A DNA stretch of 43,263 bases from IMG/VR virus record IMGVR_UViG_3300042861_002562, positions 1 to 43,263 of that record; one strand, written 5' to 3'. Below, one piece after another: positions 42,516 through 43,263 of this stretch; position 1 is the stretch's first letter, and each line of letters begins with the position of its first letter. This DNA is from a virus. A program made the translations under genes and the position numbers. The notes under the pieces are model-generated. The model was given only the letters and a program-made list of their open reading frames with translations. It was not told the origin of the DNA and made no database searches.

Positions 42516-43127
42516 TTAGGCGCCTATGAAGGATCTTTCGACGTTTTTTGGAAGACTCCTAAAAGACCTTTTAAGCGATCTTCCACTGGCAGCCATTTGC
42601 TTTTTACCTATCTTAGCGTCCCATTTTTTGGTTTTTATTGAAACCCAATAACTATAAAGAACGGCTGAAGCTTTAGATTTATATATGTCTAGATCAATTG
42701 GAAGATTGAATTCTTTTATTAGTTTTACTGCTCTTCTCTCTGCGTTTAATTCACAATCGATCATTTTTTGAGTGTACCTAATTAAGATTTTATTATTCAA
42801 AGTTATCTCATTATTTATCCACATACAAACCGCATTTTGAACACTGCCATATTTTCTATGATCGCAGAACTTGTACGTTTTGTCTCCCTCAATCCACTGT
42901 AAAACATGCGCAAACTCATGAACTAGTGTTGAAAGAAAATCTTGTGCGGACCCTCCGCTGGCACAGGCAAGTATTGAACCGCCTTCGTCAAAATATCCTA
43001 AAACTCTAAACCCAAAAGGTTTCATAACAACAGACTTGCCCCTGCCTATCTTAAGCTTAATGCCATTTCTAGCGCAAGTTTTTTTGACAAAATCTAAGAA
43101 ATCACCTGGGATCTGATGTGTTGGCAT
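42516..43127 (-). CDS. Zinc metallopeptidase-like protein (HExxH)
   Basis: 203 residues. LVHEFAH at 69-74 gives the zincin motif (His70, Glu71, His74) followed by VLQWIEGD; the third ligand is probably Glu126 or Glu130 in DCELNAERRAVKLI. This arrangement resembles small SprT- or peptidase-like phage zincins. The C-terminal 50 residues are strongly basic (KWDAKIGKKQ, SGRSLKRSFRS), suggesting nucleic-acid contact. No signal peptide. First gene of the - operon, 8 bases after GTGTAT, no Shine-Dalgarno. Substrate unknown. Confidence 0.7.
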   Translation of the reverse strand: MPTHQIPGDFLDFVKKTCARNGIKLKIGRGKSVVMKPFGFRVLGYFDEGGSILACASGGSAQDFLSTLVHEFAHVLQWIEGDKTYKFCDHRKYGSVQNAVCMWINNEITLNNKILIRYTQKMIDCELNAERRAVKLIKEFNLPIDLDIYKSKASAVLYSYWVSIKTKKWDAKIGKKQMAASGRSLKRSFRSLPKNVERSFIGA

Positions 43128-43131
43128 AATT

Positions 43132-43137
43132 GTGTAT
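43132..43137 (+). promoter_or_regulatory. GTGTAT promoter-like motif, + half of palindrome
   Basis: Half of GTGTATACAC (43132-43141), pointing to the gene at 43157 with a 19-base leader. It overlaps the - copy in the central TATA, so only one direction can be used at a time. Confidence 0.5.
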
Positions 43138-43141
43138 ACAC
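43136..43141 (-). promoter_or_regulatory. GTGTAT promoter-like motif, - half of palindrome
   Basis: Reads AGTGTATACAC on -; the zincin ATG follows after exactly 8 bases without a Shine-Dalgarno. It would drive the long - operon down to 32441. Confidence 0.6.
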
Positions 43142-43156
43142 TATTGGGTTAGTTAA

Positions 43157-43263
43157 ATGTCCCTATCAAAATCAATACAAAAACTCCTTAACAAGTTAAC
43201 CGCTAGCTATAAAGGATTCATGGTTGGCGATACTATTAAGAACATAAATACGAAGTGTTTACA
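43157..43263 (+). CDS. 5' part of an unknown gene (runs off window)
   Basis: ATG 43157 opens a frame that stays open to the last base: MSLSKSIQKLLNKLTASYKG, then FMVGDTIKNINTKCL. Basic and helical at first. It has no clear Shine-Dalgarno. Divergent from the zincin gene and placed behind the palindrome promoter, which supports it. Too little is visible to name it. Confidence 0.5.
   Translation, partial: MSLSKSIQKLLNKLTASYKGFMVGDTIKNINTKCL

Noticed and set aside
1-43263. tRNA genes, CRISPR arrays, insertion sequences, integrase or attachment sites
   Set aside because: None seen: spacers are too short for tRNAs, and no direct-repeat arrays, transposase or integrase motifs were found by reading. 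A lytic lifestyle is suggested but not shown.

Overview
The window is a dense, AT-rich tailed-phage genome segment with almost no spare DNA, heavy AGA (Arg) and ATA (Ile) use, and many start/stop overlaps. A Gram-negative host is suggested by a lipoprotein with unimolecular-spanin topology and a SleB-type endolysin. The host genus cannot be read from the sequence. No sheath or T4-type baseplate genes are seen, and the tube, chaperone and very long tape-measure genes point to a long non-contractile (siphovirus-type) tail.

Layout. At 2-32444 nearly everything is on + and reads as a virion module: end of terminase large subunit, portal, protease/scaffold, a decoration-like protein, major capsid protein, connector and neck proteins, a two-domain tail tube, a spanin-like lipoprotein, three chaperone-position genes, a 2579-residue tape measure, then distal tail, hub, fibre-type and cysteine-rich proteins. 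The one exception is a SleB-like cell-wall hydrolase on - (1014-1607), wedged between terminase and portal. The other lysis candidates lie apart from it: the spanin-like gene at 12315-12746 and a 70-residue coiled-coil/membrane protein at 31095-31307.

From 43127 down to 32441 everything is on -, in one tightly overlapping run: a zincin, a DnaQ-like exonuclease, a 33-residue microORF, a methyltransferase-like protein, the C-terminal half only of a DnaE-type polymerase, SSB, a small coupled gene, a glycan block (three GT4-type and one GT2-type glycosyltransferases plus two orphans), a probable single-strand-annealing protein and a probable ssDNA-binding protein. It meets the + virion module tail to tail at 32441-32444. 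A further + gene starts at 43157 and runs off the end.

Regulation. The word GTGTAT occurs ten times in the few hundred bases of intergenic DNA, in nine different gene starts, on both strands and always pointing at a gene. No constant -35 element is visible. I read it as the core of a phage promoter. At four genes the start codon follows after exactly 8 bases with no Shine-Dalgarno, so those messages should be leaderless or nearly so. At most other sites the leader is longer and usually carries a Shine-Dalgarno. At 43132-43141 two copies fuse into the palindrome GTGTATACAC and serve two divergent genes. One strong intrinsic terminator follows the capsid gene, and the next GTGTAT follows it directly.
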